This document shows positions 9,821 to 19,239 of a stretch of 64,000 nt of DNA, piece after piece. The notes beneath the pieces are model-generated. The model saw only the letters and a program-made list of their open reading frames with translations. It had not been told where the DNA came from and did not search any database. The DNA is taken from assembly GCA_028692715.1 (NCBI GenBank), contig JAQUWU010000019.1:21469-85468 (forward strand). The letters run 5' to 3'. Position 1 is the first letter of the stretch. The number at the start of each line of letters is the position of its first letter. The position numbers and the translations under genes were made by a program. The DNA comes from Paludibacter sp. (GTDB lineage: Bacteria; Bacteroidota; Bacteroidia; Bacteroidales; Paludibacteraceae).

Positions 9821-12800
9821 TTATTGAATTAAAATTTTTCGGTTCATTAACCCATTATTTGTTCGAACACTTACAATATATATTCCTGATTTCAAATTGG
9901 TTGTAAAGTTTGCACCTTCAACTTTCTCGTCCAACAAACAACTTCCCAGTACATTATAGATTTTTATACCTGAACCAGCTGGGACATCATTAACAAGAAG
10001 CAAAGTACCCTTTGTAATTATCGAAATAGCATCTGCATTCAAAACACTTACTGCACTATAAATATTAGCATATCCGTATACATTAGTATTGTTGAAACTT
10101 ACCTGATAAGGCCATTGTTCATCATTCGCATCGTCATCATCCCAAGCATGACGCCAATGTATGCTCGGAGCTCCCGTAACGACCAACCATAATTTATCGC
10201 AATTAGCAGGACAGTCAAAATTAATGCTGCCTTTCCCTGCATTTTCTTGCATACTAGCTGATTTCATATCACCGTAAACACGTGTACCATCTTTCAATAA
10301 TGCAATAAATCCATATCGCCATCCGGCATAGTTTATGTAATTTTTACGATAACCATCAATTCCAGCTAATCCTTCGAAATAGACTGTTACTGTTTTTGCA
10401 ACCGTTGGAGCATTTAATTTGATAATGTTATGTCCATAATTTTCAAGACAGACAGTGGAATCAACACGCCAAACATAACTTCCCATATTATTCAACTTTG
10501 GTTGTGGACGGCTTGCAATAGTACTTGCGCCATACCCTTTTAACGAAGGAATATCCCAAGTAGCAAATTTTGCTCCGCAAGTCCACATTTCATCATTAAA
10601 TTGACTTTGCATGATGACATTCAGTCGTTTATAGGTTTCAACCGGGTCTTCCGGACTGTAGGATTTGTTCCATAAGCGACCAATGATATCCATACCACGC
10701 AGGTCGCACCAATAATCCTGAATAAAAAAATCGTTATAACGATAGGTTTCGTTTAATACATTTTTATGAACATTAGCTAAATAACCCGTAAACCATTCAT
10801 TGTTAAATTGCATAGAGGGGAAAACTTTGTAAGACTGCCATTGAGCACATTGTTCCCACCAACCATTACCACCCGAAGCATTTGCTCCGAAACCGTACAT
10901 CCAACCATTCAAATTGTTGTTGTCACAATGTGTTTGGTATTGAAAACAATGTCCTACTTCGTGTGCAATGGTTTGACCGTCTCGTGAAGTAAGTGCAGAT
11001 GAAGTAAGAGTCAACAAGCCAATAATATTATCTACACCTGAACCACTTGCTTCCCAGTCTGTGCTAAAGCGTAAACGAATAATCATTTTATAAGTGTCTG
11101 TTCTGGATGCTCCTTTGGTAATAAATTTTAAAGAATCGGCATAAAAGTCGAAGCATTTTTCAGCCAACGCTAGACAGTCGTCTACAGTAGCTCCAGGATT
11201 ATCACCAAAGCCGGGCTCCCAAAACAAAATCCAGTTTTTCGATTGCTTACTACGATCTATCGACCAATTATTTGTTGAATTGTACACATCCCCCATCATC
11301 CAGGTAGGCACATAAATTTGTTTTCCTACACTACTAGTTACAGTCTTCAGAGTAGTTGTGGCACTGTCTATTTCTATCAGCGTGAGGTCAATATTTTCAT
11401 AACTTAGCACAGCCGCATCAATGGCATTTTGTAGTTTGCTAACTTCATCTGTTTTTTCGAGAAAAGTCAATATCTGATTGGCATCATCTATTGCTTTTTG
11501 TAATACGGCATAAGCATTTAATGACACGTTTGCAGAACTGATAACAACATCAATGTTTATTTTTGCAGCTTCAACATCTACCTCCACCAAATCACTTGCA
11601 CCCGTTGCAGCCTGAGCTTGCGTAATGGTTGTATTAAGACTTTCTATGGCTGAACTTTGGATATGTTGAGTCAATAGACTTTGTGCTTCTGCAATACGAT
11701 TGTTCAATGCAATGACAAGGTCATTAATATCAGTTGCACCTAAATATTCAAGACGGAAATTATCAAACAATGCCCAATAGCCGGATTGTTGAAAATTTGA
11801 TTTTGCTCCAATTGTTAGCGTTTTACCTTCATTTAGGATGATGTTCGACAAACTCATTTCGTAATAATCAGCAGCATTTGTAAACATACTTTCGGCACCC
11901 GACATATTGTTCACAAAACCATTCGAATTACCAGCCCCAGTATAACTATGTTTATAAATTGAATTAAAAGGAATACTTACTTCAGAATAATCAGGAGTTG
12001 TTGCATACAAACTGGCATAAATAGTCTCAGCACCTGCTCTATAAGCTGCACCGCCATCATTCGATTTCGGACGTTCAAATCCTTGCGCTTTCAATCTGTA
12101 TTTACCCGCCGGAAGTCCGGTGATAGTCTGGTACATATCAAATGTTATCTGATAAAATTCTACTTCATGGTAATTTGCTGTTCCGCCACCTTCCCAACCT
12201 GTAGTAGAATTTGCATCAAAACCCTGATTGACAATATATTCAGTCATGTCGAGTGGATTTTCCGAAGATGCATTAGCATATTTAAATGTCAGAATGGCCA
12301 TTTGTAAATCCGAAATAGCTTTTGTTACTTCAGAGGATATATTGCTTGATAAAAAACCTTGCGCTATTTGAATGGATGTTTGAAGTTCTGCGGCACCATT
12401 AGCGGATGTATTGTAAAGTGCTGTGGCCTCATTGATAACTATTTGCAAGGCATCGTTATTTGCAACTTCCACAGCTTCGTAAAGCATAAAATCATCAAAA
12501 CCAAGTCGATTCCCTAACCATCGAAAATTTATTTTAAGGTAGTTATAAACAGGACTTGTATTTGTGAAATACACATAGTTTTGAGTCCATACACCATCGC
12601 CATTTACATCTGTACTGTTTATCAAAATCTTAGGTTCGGCGGATGAAGTTTTATCGTTGGTTAATGAAGTTTTCAGATAAAGTTCAGAGCCGGCAGCTGT
12701 TGTGGCAGTCAAATACTTCACCTGAAACGCAAAAAGATAAGTCTTTCCCGAAGTAACAGGCCAACTTGTACCAATAGATCCGGAGGAACTTGAGTTTTCA

Positions 12801-13075
12801 TTATTTAAACCAACAAGGTATTTAGAGTTGTCGACTCCACGACTTGTTGCTATTGAAAATTTTTCAGATGTAAGATTAGCAACAGATGTGGTCGCATCAG
12901 TCCAACTCGTAAGACCGTACTCAAAACCCGAATTTATAATCAAATTCGTACTTAACAGTTTGAATCTTTTACTATTAATGGTAATAGTATCACCCACTTG
13001 ATTGGCTGCATCAACAAATAGACAGAAAAAAGCAAGTGTAAAAATGAGCGAACAGCGAAGTAGTTTTTTATTCAT
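9821..13075 (-). CDS. Large secreted protein with HEVGH metallopeptidase motif and T9SS sorting domain
   Basis: 1084 residues with a signal peptide (LRCSLIFTLAFFCLFVDA). Residues about 40-450 contain two jelly-roll-like modules (INSGFEYGLTSW; VNQGFDANSTTGWEGGG). Residues 450-590 are a helical FIVAR-like linker. A domain with AHEVGHCFQYQTHCD near 703-717 and a later WWEQCAQW follows, a gluzincin-like HExxH zinc site that resembles the DUF6055 family. The final ~75 residues (IKIYNVLGSCLL...GIYIVSVRTNNG...RKILIQ) form a type A T9SS sorting domain, so it is probably exported across the outer membrane and anchored or released. Substrate is unknown; a carbohydrate-rich or glycoprotein target is inference. 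Confidence 0.8.
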   Translation of the reverse strand: MNKKLLRCSLIFTLAFFCLFVDAANQVGDTITINSKRFKLLSTNLIINSGFEYGLTSWTDATTSVANLTSEKFSIATSRGVDNSKYLVGLNNENSSSSGSIGTSWPVTSGKTYLFAFQVKYLTATTAAGSELYLKTSLTNDKTSSAEPKILINSTDVNGDGVWTQNYVYFTNTSPVYNYLKINFRWLGNRLGFDDFMLYEAVEVANNDALQIVINEATALYNTSANGAAELQTSIQIAQGFLSSNISSEVTKAISDLQMAILTFKYANASSENPLDMTEYIVNQGFDANSTTGWEGGGTANYHEVEFYQITFDMYQTITGLPAGKYRLKAQGFERPKSNDGGAAYRAGAETIYASLYATTPDYSEVSIPFNSIYKHSYTGAGNSNGFVNNMSGAESMFTNAADYYEMSLSNIILNEGKTLTIGAKSNFQQSGYWALFDNFRLEYLGATDINDLVIALNNRIAEAQSLLTQHIQSSAIESLNTTITQAQAATGASDLVEVDVEAAKINIDVVISSANVSLNAYAVLQKAIDDANQILTFLEKTDEVSKLQNAIDAAVLSYENIDLTLIEIDSATTTLKTVTSSVGKQIYVPTWMMGDVYNSTNNWSIDRSKQSKNWILFWEPGFGDNPGATVDDCLALAEKCFDFYADSLKFITKGASRTDTYKMIIRLRFSTDWEASGSGVDNIIGLLTLTSSALTSRDGQTIAHEVGHCFQYQTHCDNNNLNGWMYGFGANASGGNGWWEQCAQWQSYKVFPSMQFNNEWFTGYLANVHKNVLNETYRYNDFFIQDYWCDLRGMDIIGRLWNKSYSPEDPVETYKRLNVIMQSQFNDEMWTCGAKFATWDIPSLKGYGASTIASRPQPKLNNMGSYVWRVDSTVCLENYGHNIIKLNAPTVAKTVTVYFEGLAGIDGYRKNYINYAGWRYGFIALLKDGTRVYGDMKSASMQENAGKGSINFDCPANCDKLWLVVTGAPSIHWRHAWDDDDANDEQWPYQVSFNNTNVYGYANIYSAVSVLNADAISIITKGTLLLVNDVPAGSGIKIYNVLGSCLLDEKVEGANFTTNLKSGIYIVSVRTNNGLMNRKILIQ

Positions 13076-13504
13076 TATTGTATAAATTGGATGGTTATGA
13101 CAAACAAAATTTATGTATATTTCAATTACGTTTGTTGATAATCAGAAAACACTTACAAATGTATTGTAAGAATAAACTCAACATACAAAATTAGAAATCT
13201 AATTGCTAATAGATGAGCAAAATAACGTCAAAAACGAGGAGAATAGTGCAAACAGTTCGTCATATAACATTAGATATTCAACAACAGATATCTAATCTGT
13301 ACAAATGTTTATTAGTTATTTAAAATAGTATCATAATGTTTTTAACACTGGTTTTTTAATCTTTATACTTACCTTAATTATATTTCTTCATCATCCCCCA
13401 ATGTTAATAAAACAAATTATACGCTAAATATCACAAACAACAAAGCAATATATAGAGGAATTTTTCGTTAATTTACACATCTATTTAGCCAAAACTCTAG
13501 CTTT
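13076..13504. other. Divergent intergenic region
   Basis: About 430 bp between divergent transcription units. AT-rich, with no frame of interest and no exact TAnnTTTG box that I can assign. It must contain promoters for both sides. Confidence 0.4.
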
Positions 13505-14761
13505 TTGAAAAAACACAACTCCTTCCATCACTTCCTATTATTTCTGCTTTTATTAGGATTGAACTCCTGCAATAAAAAGGAGAAATTCCCAACATCCAAC
13601 TACACCGTCGTTCGGACTGATTTCGAAGACATTCTTGCAATCGAAGGCTATGTTGATCCAACTCAATCTATTTCTGTGGTTTGTCCCGGCAATGTAAACG
13701 GAACTATCGTAAGCATTGTCAAGGATGGAACATTTGTAAACGAAGGCGACAAAATTGCTGAAATTGAAGACAAAGATCTACTTACCCGATATAACGATGA
13801 TTTAACCAACCTTGAAAAAGCCATCTCTCAACTCACTGAAAGTAAAGCAAATTTGGAAATGCAATATTCTTTAATGGAAGCTCAGGTAAAAATAAACCAG
13901 GCCGAAAGTGAAATTTCAAATCTTGATGCTGAGCAGATTCAATATCTAAGTCCGAATCAACAACGTATTAAAAAACTCGAGTTGGAAAAAACGGCCCTTG
14001 AGAAAAAAAAATTACAAAAGCGTTTAAAGGCACTTGACCGGATAAACAAATCAGAAGTAAGAAAACTTGAACTTCAAATTAATCAATTCACAAACAGAGT
14101 CGAGAATTCGAAGAAAAAATTGGGATCACTAGTCTTAATCGCCCCCATAAGTGGAATTGTAATGGTTGCTAACAATATGATTACCGGGAATAAAATGACC
14201 TTGGGCGATATGGTTTGGGACAATGTGCTGATAATTAGCATTCCTGAAAGTAAAAAAATGAAAGTAAAAATTATGGCTTCTGAAGGAAATTTCAAACGAA
14301 TTTCTATAAATGATTCTGTAATATTTAGTTTTGATGCTCAACCGGAAAACAAGGCATGGGGACAAATAAAAATCAAATCTCCGGTGGGTCAACCCTTCAA
14401 AAAAAATTCGACAGTAAAATTCTTTGAAGTTGAAGCATCCATCGACAGCTCATTGATTCAAACAGAACCCGGATTTTCGGCTAATTGTAGAATTGTACTG
14501 GATAGAGTCCCCGATACGATTGTCGTTCCTCAAATTGCGGTGTTTGAAATAGACTCAATAAAAGCAGTTTATGTTCAAAAAAAAGAAGGATATGAGTTGA
14601 GGCAGGTAATTACCGGAAAATCCTCGCCTGAAAAAACCATTATTACAAAAGGTTTAAAAAGGGATGAAATCATTTCGTTAATAGAACCTACAGCCGGATT
14701 TATAAAAAGTAAAATTTTATTACCAGATTCTATCGTAAAGAAATATTCAAAACGTTTTTAA
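13505..14761 (+). CDS. Membrane fusion lipoprotein (HlyD/MacA type), first of three
   Basis: 418 residues. The start is a TTG at 13505, chosen because it gives a proper lipoprotein signal (FLLFLLLLGLNSC, acceptor Cys near 23) with no ATG nearby. It has the MFP order: lipoyl-like half (VCPGNVNGTIVSIVKDGTFV), a long hairpin coiled coil (about 95-195), the second lipoyl half (LIAPISGIVMVANN), then a beta barrel and membrane-proximal domain. It would bridge an inner-membrane ABC transporter to a TolC channel in the periplasm. It heads a six-gene exporter operon. Confidence 0.85.
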   Translation: MKKHNSFHHFLLFLLLLGLNSCNKKEKFPTSNYTVVRTDFEDILAIEGYVDPTQSISVVCPGNVNGTIVSIVKDGTFVNEGDKIAEIEDKDLLTRYNDDLTNLEKAISQLTESKANLEMQYSLMEAQVKINQAESEISNLDAEQIQYLSPNQQRIKKLELEKTALEKKKLQKRLKALDRINKSEVRKLELQINQFTNRVENSKKKLGSLVLIAPISGIVMVANNMITGNKMTLGDMVWDNVLIISIPESKKMKVKIMASEGNFKRISINDSVIFSFDAQPENKAWGQIKIKSPVGQPFKKNSTVKFFEVEASIDSSLIQTEPGFSANCRIVLDRVPDTIVVPQIAVFEIDSIKAVYVQKKEGYELRQVITGKSSPEKTIITKGLKRDEIISLIEPTAGFIKSKILLPDSIVKKYSKRF

Positions 14762-14819
14762 TTGATAAATATTTCAGCTTAATCATAATAATGCAATGAA
14801 ACAATATAATTTAAATCAA

Positions 14820-16115
14820 ATGAAAAGATTTAATCCCAAAACAATTTATCCTCTACTAATACTAATGCTGAGCATTGGCTTATTAAATTCCTGCAAAAAA
14901 TCAGAAGAAGAAAAAAAGGATGTGCCTACTGCAAAAGTTCAAAAAGGCACATTTTATCTCGATTTGTACGAAGAGGGCGAAATTGAAGCAATAAACTCAA
15001 CAAATATTACTGCTCCATCCATTTCGTGGCGATTTGGCAATTTGAAGATAACACAAATGGTGAAAGATGGCGAAGAAGTGAAAAAAGGCGATACACTTAT
15101 TGTTTTTGATCAGTCAGATGTAAAAAAAGGAGTTATAGAAGCTGAGTCGAGGTTACAAATGAGCTACGCTGAGCTGGAGAAACTGCAAGCGCAGCAACAA
15201 TCCGATTTAGACGGACTACAGTCCGATTATGAAATAACCCGTCTTTCTCAGGAAATATCAAAAATACGTTTCGAATCAGCTGGTTACGAAGCTGAAATTA
15301 AAAAGAAAGAAATAAAATTAAACCTGGAAAAAGCAAATATAGCTTTAGCACGTTCAAAAGAGCAAATTGAAAATAAAATTAAAATTCAGAAAGAAGAAAT
15401 AAAACAAAAAAATCTTTCGATACAACAAGATGTAGACCGCCTTAAAGAGGCAAACGAAACGATAAAAAAGATGTTTTTAATCTCCCCTACTTCCGGCATT
15501 GCCATTATCAATAGCAACTGGAGTACCGGCAATAAGTTTCAAATAGGGGATCAATGCTGGGCCGGATTTCCACTAATTTTGCTTCCTGACTTAACGGCAT
15601 TGAGAGCGAATGTAAAAATAAATGAAGTGGACATTTCGAAAATTATAAAAGGATTAAAAGTGGAGATAAAACCGGATGCATTCTCCGATAGTTTATTTTC
15701 CGGTGAAGTCACATCGGTAGCAAATCTTGCAGTAGACAAAGACAATAAGTCTAAAATAAAAGTATTCCCTGTTGAAATAAAAATAAACGAAATAAACGAA
15801 AAACTGCTTCCAGGACTTAATGTTAGTTGCAGGATCATATTAGGAAGAATTGAAAATGCCATTTTTGTTCCCTTAGAAGCTGTACAATCTGAAGGCAGTA
15901 CTTTTTTTGTTTACAAGAAAACAGCCGGAGGATTCGAAAAAACGGTTGTTGAAACAAGCGATAGTAATTCCGATTTTATTGTCATCACTAAAGGCCTTAC
16001 CGAAAACGATAAAGTTGCTTTAGCCAATCCATTTGTAAAAGATGAAAAAGTGAAACCAAATGAAACGAAATCGGAATCGCAAAATGAAACAACCTCAGAA
16101 GATAACCAATTATGA
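14820..16115 (+). CDS. Membrane fusion lipoprotein, second of three
   Basis: From ATG 14820 (MKRFNPKTIYPLLILMLSIG...) the protein has a lipoprotein signal ending LLNSC; an upstream ATG at 14796 would add eight residues. The MFP layout is the same: lipoyl half (GNLKITQMVKDGEEVKKGDT), coiled coil, second half (FLISPTSGIAIINSN), barrel, and a C-terminal domain with a charged tail (KPNETKSESQNE). The sequence is clearly diverged from its neighbours, so this is not a recent duplication. The stop overlaps the next start by 4 bp (ATGA). Confidence 0.85.
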   Translation: MKRFNPKTIYPLLILMLSIGLLNSCKKSEEEKKDVPTAKVQKGTFYLDLYEEGEIEAINSTNITAPSISWRFGNLKITQMVKDGEEVKKGDTLIVFDQSDVKKGVIEAESRLQMSYAELEKLQAQQQSDLDGLQSDYEITRLSQEISKIRFESAGYEAEIKKKEIKLNLEKANIALARSKEQIENKIKIQKEEIKQKNLSIQQDVDRLKEANETIKKMFLISPTSGIAIINSNWSTGNKFQIGDQCWAGFPLILLPDLTALRANVKINEVDISKIIKGLKVEIKPDAFSDSLFSGEVTSVANLAVDKDNKSKIKVFPVEIKINEINEKLLPGLNVSCRIILGRIENAIFVPLEAVQSEGSTFFVYKKTAGGFEKTVVETSDSNSDFIVITKGLTENDKVALANPFVKDEKVKPNETKSESQNETTSEDNQL

Positions 16116-17116
16116 GAAATAAGAAATTAAGATTCAAAATTCTTGTTTTTACACTTCTGCTATTTATAATTGGCTGTAAGAACAATGAAGGAAACAGTAA
16201 CTCCGACAAGGTATTGCAGGGACAAAAAATAGTTGAAACGGGCGAATTAGCGGCTGTAAATTCGAGATCGTTTGTGATGCCACGTTACGGTAGAAACTGG
16301 TATCGAATGAAAATTGTTGGCATCTTGAAGCATGGCACCGAAGTAAATGTTGGAGATTCTATTTTTCAACTGGACGATACGGAAATAAAGAAATACATTA
16401 TAGATCGTGAAAGTCAACTGGAAACGCAATTGGCTGTTTATCAGAAATTACTTGTAAATCAAAGTAATAAAAAGAATGATCTGGAATCGAATGTGAAAAA
16501 CGAAGAAGCATCATTCGATCTTAAAAAATTAGAATTAGAATCGGCAAAATTTGAGTCGGAAAAGGCCAAAAGAATTAAACAATTAGAATTTGAGCAAGCC
16601 AAAATAAGCTTGGGCAAAGTAAAAAAGGAAGTGACACTGTATGAGGTTATTGCTGAAAATGAGCGTAAAATTGAAAGAATACAAACGAAACAATTACAGA
16701 ATGAAATAAAAAAAGCGTATGAAATTTTACCGGCACTAACCATCCGGACTCCTATTTCAGGTATTTTTCAGGTAGGCACTAACAGAAGAACGAGAGAAAT
16801 GGTGAAAATAGGCGACGAAATATATCAGGGGAATTTATTAGGAAATGTGCCGGATTTAAAATGGATGAAAGTGAATAGCACCGTGAGCGAAAACGATTTT
16901 CTTAGATTAAAAGTGGGGCAAAAAGTAATCGTTCGCTTAGATGCGTTACCTAAAGTTGCCTTTAATGGAAAAATCAGTTATATCGGAAAACTTTGTCATA
17001 CCATAGATGATAAATCCCGCAAAAAAGTGTTCGATGTTGAAGTGAATATTCTTAAACCGGACGAAAGACTAAAACCCGGGATGACTGTAAGTTGTGAATA
17101 TATTGAGAAAAACTAA
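16112..17116 (+). CDS. Membrane fusion lipoprotein, third of three
   Basis: 334 residues with a lipoprotein signal (FKILVFTLLLFIIGC). It has a coiled-coil hairpin (about 95-185), a lipoyl half (LTIRTPISGIFQVGTN) and a barrel, ending at KPGMTVSCEYIEKN without the C-terminal domain present in the other two. The first lipoyl half is less typical (PRYGRNWYRMKIVGILKHG). It is coupled by ATGA overlap to the preceding gene and is 6 bp from the permease gene. Confidence 0.82.
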   Translation: MRNKKLRFKILVFTLLLFIIGCKNNEGNSNSDKVLQGQKIVETGELAAVNSRSFVMPRYGRNWYRMKIVGILKHGTEVNVGDSIFQLDDTEIKKYIIDRESQLETQLAVYQKLLVNQSNKKNDLESNVKNEEASFDLKKLELESAKFESEKAKRIKQLEFEQAKISLGKVKKEVTLYEVIAENERKIERIQTKQLQNEIKKAYEILPALTIRTPISGIFQVGTNRRTREMVKIGDEIYQGNLLGNVPDLKWMKVNSTVSENDFLRLKVGQKVIVRLDALPKVAFNGKISYIGKLCHTIDDKSRKKVFDVEVNILKPDERLKPGMTVSCEYIEKN

Positions 17117-17122
17117 GTAACT

Positions 17123-18361
17123 ATGCAATTTGAAGAAAACATACGATTAGCCCTCAGAGGCTTGATTGACCATAAATTCCGGTCGTTCCTCACCATGCTT
17201 GGTATTATTTTCGGGGTAGCATCAGTTATAACTATGTTGTCAATTGGCGAAGGGGCAAAAAAAGCAGCCATCGCAAAATACCAGGACTTAGGCGTTAACA
17301 ATATAATTATCAGAGAAAAAAAGCTATCTAACAATGAGTTGGAAGAGGTTCGTGCGAAATTCTCCGAAGGCCTGTCGCTTCAGGACGCCAAAGTGATAGA
17401 AGAGATTGTTCCGGGCGTTGTACGAACAGCATCGCAATCAGAAATTAATACAGATGTAAAATACGCCGACAAATCAGGAAAATCGACCGTAATTGGAATA
17501 ACACCAGAATTTGTTGAAATGCTAAATTACAACGCTGATAAAGGGGAATTTATAAACAAAGATCATTACAACAAACAATTGAAAGTTTGTGTGTTGGGTG
17601 CTGGAATTGCCACTTCATTATTCCGGAACGAAAATCCTGTTGGTAAAATGGTGAAAATTGAAGATCAATGGCTCGAAGTAATTGGCGTGCTGAAGTCGAA
17701 AACACTTTTTACCGAAACAGTGGGCGAATTAGCTGCAAGAGATTTAAATACGGATGTATATGTTCCGCTTAGCACTTTTCTTAGTCGATTTACCCGAGAA
17801 AATATATTGTCAAGTGAGATACAGCAAATTACTGTACAGGTAAAAAACTCCGATATATTACAGGAAACCTCAACGCTCATTGAAAGTATTTTAAACCGTC
17901 ATCACTATAATAATGCCGATTTTAATATTGTCATTCCCTACGAATTATTGCGTCAGGAAGAAAAAGAAAAACAAATTTATAATTTTCTGCTTGGTGCCAT
18001 TGCTGCCATTTCGTTGTTGGTGGGTGGTATCGGGATTATGAATATTATGTTGGCAACGGTTATGGAGCGAACGCGTGAAATTGGCATCCGACGTTCCATT
18101 GGAGCACGTAAAGCAGATATTATGAGTCAGTTTGTAAGTGAAGCAGTAGCCATAAGCATTACCGGTGGATTAATAGGCGTTTTTCTTGGTGTTGGACTGT
18201 CGTATTTCGTTTCGGTGTTTACCGATGTGAATATCGAAATTAAAATGTATTCGGTGTTCATTGCGTTTGCTTTTTCAGTAATTGTCGGAATTAGTTTTGG
18301 TTATTTGCCAGCCAAAAATGCTGCAAATCTAAAACCGATTGATTCATTGAGGTACGAATAA
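17123..18361 (+). CDS. MacB-type ABC transporter permease
   Basis: 412 residues. An N-terminal helix (FLTMLGIIFGVASVITMLSIGEGA) is followed by a periplasmic MacB_PCD domain. Three C-terminal helices belong to the FtsX family (LLGAIAAISLLVGGIGIMNIMLATVMERTREIGIRR). The ATPase is encoded separately 154 bp downstream, unlike E. coli MacB where both are fused. Class VII ABC exporters of this type act as mechanotransducers that drive substrates from the periplasm through TolC. Confidence 0.9.
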   Translation: MQFEENIRLALRGLIDHKFRSFLTMLGIIFGVASVITMLSIGEGAKKAAIAKYQDLGVNNIIIREKKLSNNELEEVRAKFSEGLSLQDAKVIEEIVPGVVRTASQSEINTDVKYADKSGKSTVIGITPEFVEMLNYNADKGEFINKDHYNKQLKVCVLGAGIATSLFRNENPVGKMVKIEDQWLEVIGVLKSKTLFTETVGELAARDLNTDVYVPLSTFLSRFTRENILSSEIQQITVQVKNSDILQETSTLIESILNRHHYNNADFNIVIPYELLRQEEKEKQIYNFLLGAIAAISLLVGGIGIMNIMLATVMERTREIGIRRSIGARKADIMSQFVSEAVAISITGGLIGVFLGVGLSYFVSVFTDVNIEIKMYSVFIAFAFSVIVGISFGYLPAKNAANLKPIDSLRYE

Positions 18362-18388
18362 GACCCCTAAATACAAACTTCACCCCAA

Positions 18389-18492
18389 CCCTCTCCAAAA
18401 GAGAGGGAGTAAGATAGGAGGACTTTTAGCTTTATAAAAAATAAGTTTATTATTTACTTCCATAAGCCCCCTTTAGGGGATTGGGGGTTAGT
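18389..18492. repeat. Two palindromic repeats inside the exporter operon
   Basis: The permease-ATPase gap contains CCCTCTCCAAAAGAGAGGG (18389-18407) and CCCCCTTTAGGGG followed by GGGGGTTAG (about 18468-18492). Both belong to families also seen in the nif spacers. They may form mRNA hairpins within the operon. Confidence 0.6.
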
Positions 18493-18515
18493 TTAAAAAT
18501 ACAAAACACTTCAAC

Positions 18516-19226
18516 ATGCTAATACAAATTAACCATCTGCATAAAAACTATATAATGGGTGACTTGGAAGTTCCCGCACTTATTGACATCAATCTGCAAA
18601 TTCAGAAGAATGAATATGTCGCCATTATGGGACCATCGGGTTCCGGAAAATCAACATTGATGAATATTCTGGGTTGCCTTGACACTCCAACTCAGGGAAA
18701 TTATATTTTTAACAATAAAGATGTTAGCACATTAAACGATGATGAATTGTCGGCAATGCGCAACAAGGAAATCGGGTTTATCTTTCAGAATTTTAATTTA
18801 TTACCCCGACTAGATGCTTTACAAAATGTAGAAATGCCTTTGATTTATGCTGGTGTAAAAAAACAGGAACGAAAAGAGCGTGCTATAGAGGCTTTGGCGA
18901 GAGTTGGATTAACTAAACGGGCACATCATAAACCAAGCGAATTAAGTGGAGGACAAAAACAAAGGGTAGCCATTGCTCGAGCATTGGTTTCGAAACCGGG
19001 AATTCTACTTGCCGACGAACCAACTGGCGCGTTGGATTCTAAAACAGGCGAAGAAATTATGAAACTATTTTACGATTTGCATCAGGAGGGAAACACCATC
19101 ATCCTGATTACACACGAACAGGAAATAGCCGACCATGCTCACAGAACCATTCATATAAAAGATGGAGAAATTCATTGGGACAGACAAAACGAGAAAAAGG
19201 TATATCAGTCAACTAAAATCAACTAA
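18516..19226 (+). CDS. ABC transporter ATP-binding protein (MacB/LolD type)
   Basis: 236 residues with Walker [11 protein letters not shown]-loop [12 protein letters not shown], signature [15 protein letters not shown], Walker [14 protein letters not shown] and the switch histidine in ILITHEQ. It is the energy source for the permease at 17123-18361. The next gene begins 14 bp after its stop. Confidence 0.95.
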   Translation: MLIQINHLHKNYIMGDLEVPALIDINLQIQKNEYVAIMGPSGSGKSTLMNILGCLDTPTQGNYIFNNKDVSTLNDDELSAMRNKEIGFIFQNFNLLPRLDALQNVEMPLIYAGVKKQERKERAIEALARVGLTKRAHHKPSELSGGQKQRVAIARALVSKPGILLADEPTGALDSKTGEEIMKLFYDLHQEGNTIILITHEQEIADHAHRTIHIKDGEIHWDRQNEKKVYQSTKIN

Positions 19227-19239
19227 GGATCTTGCCATT

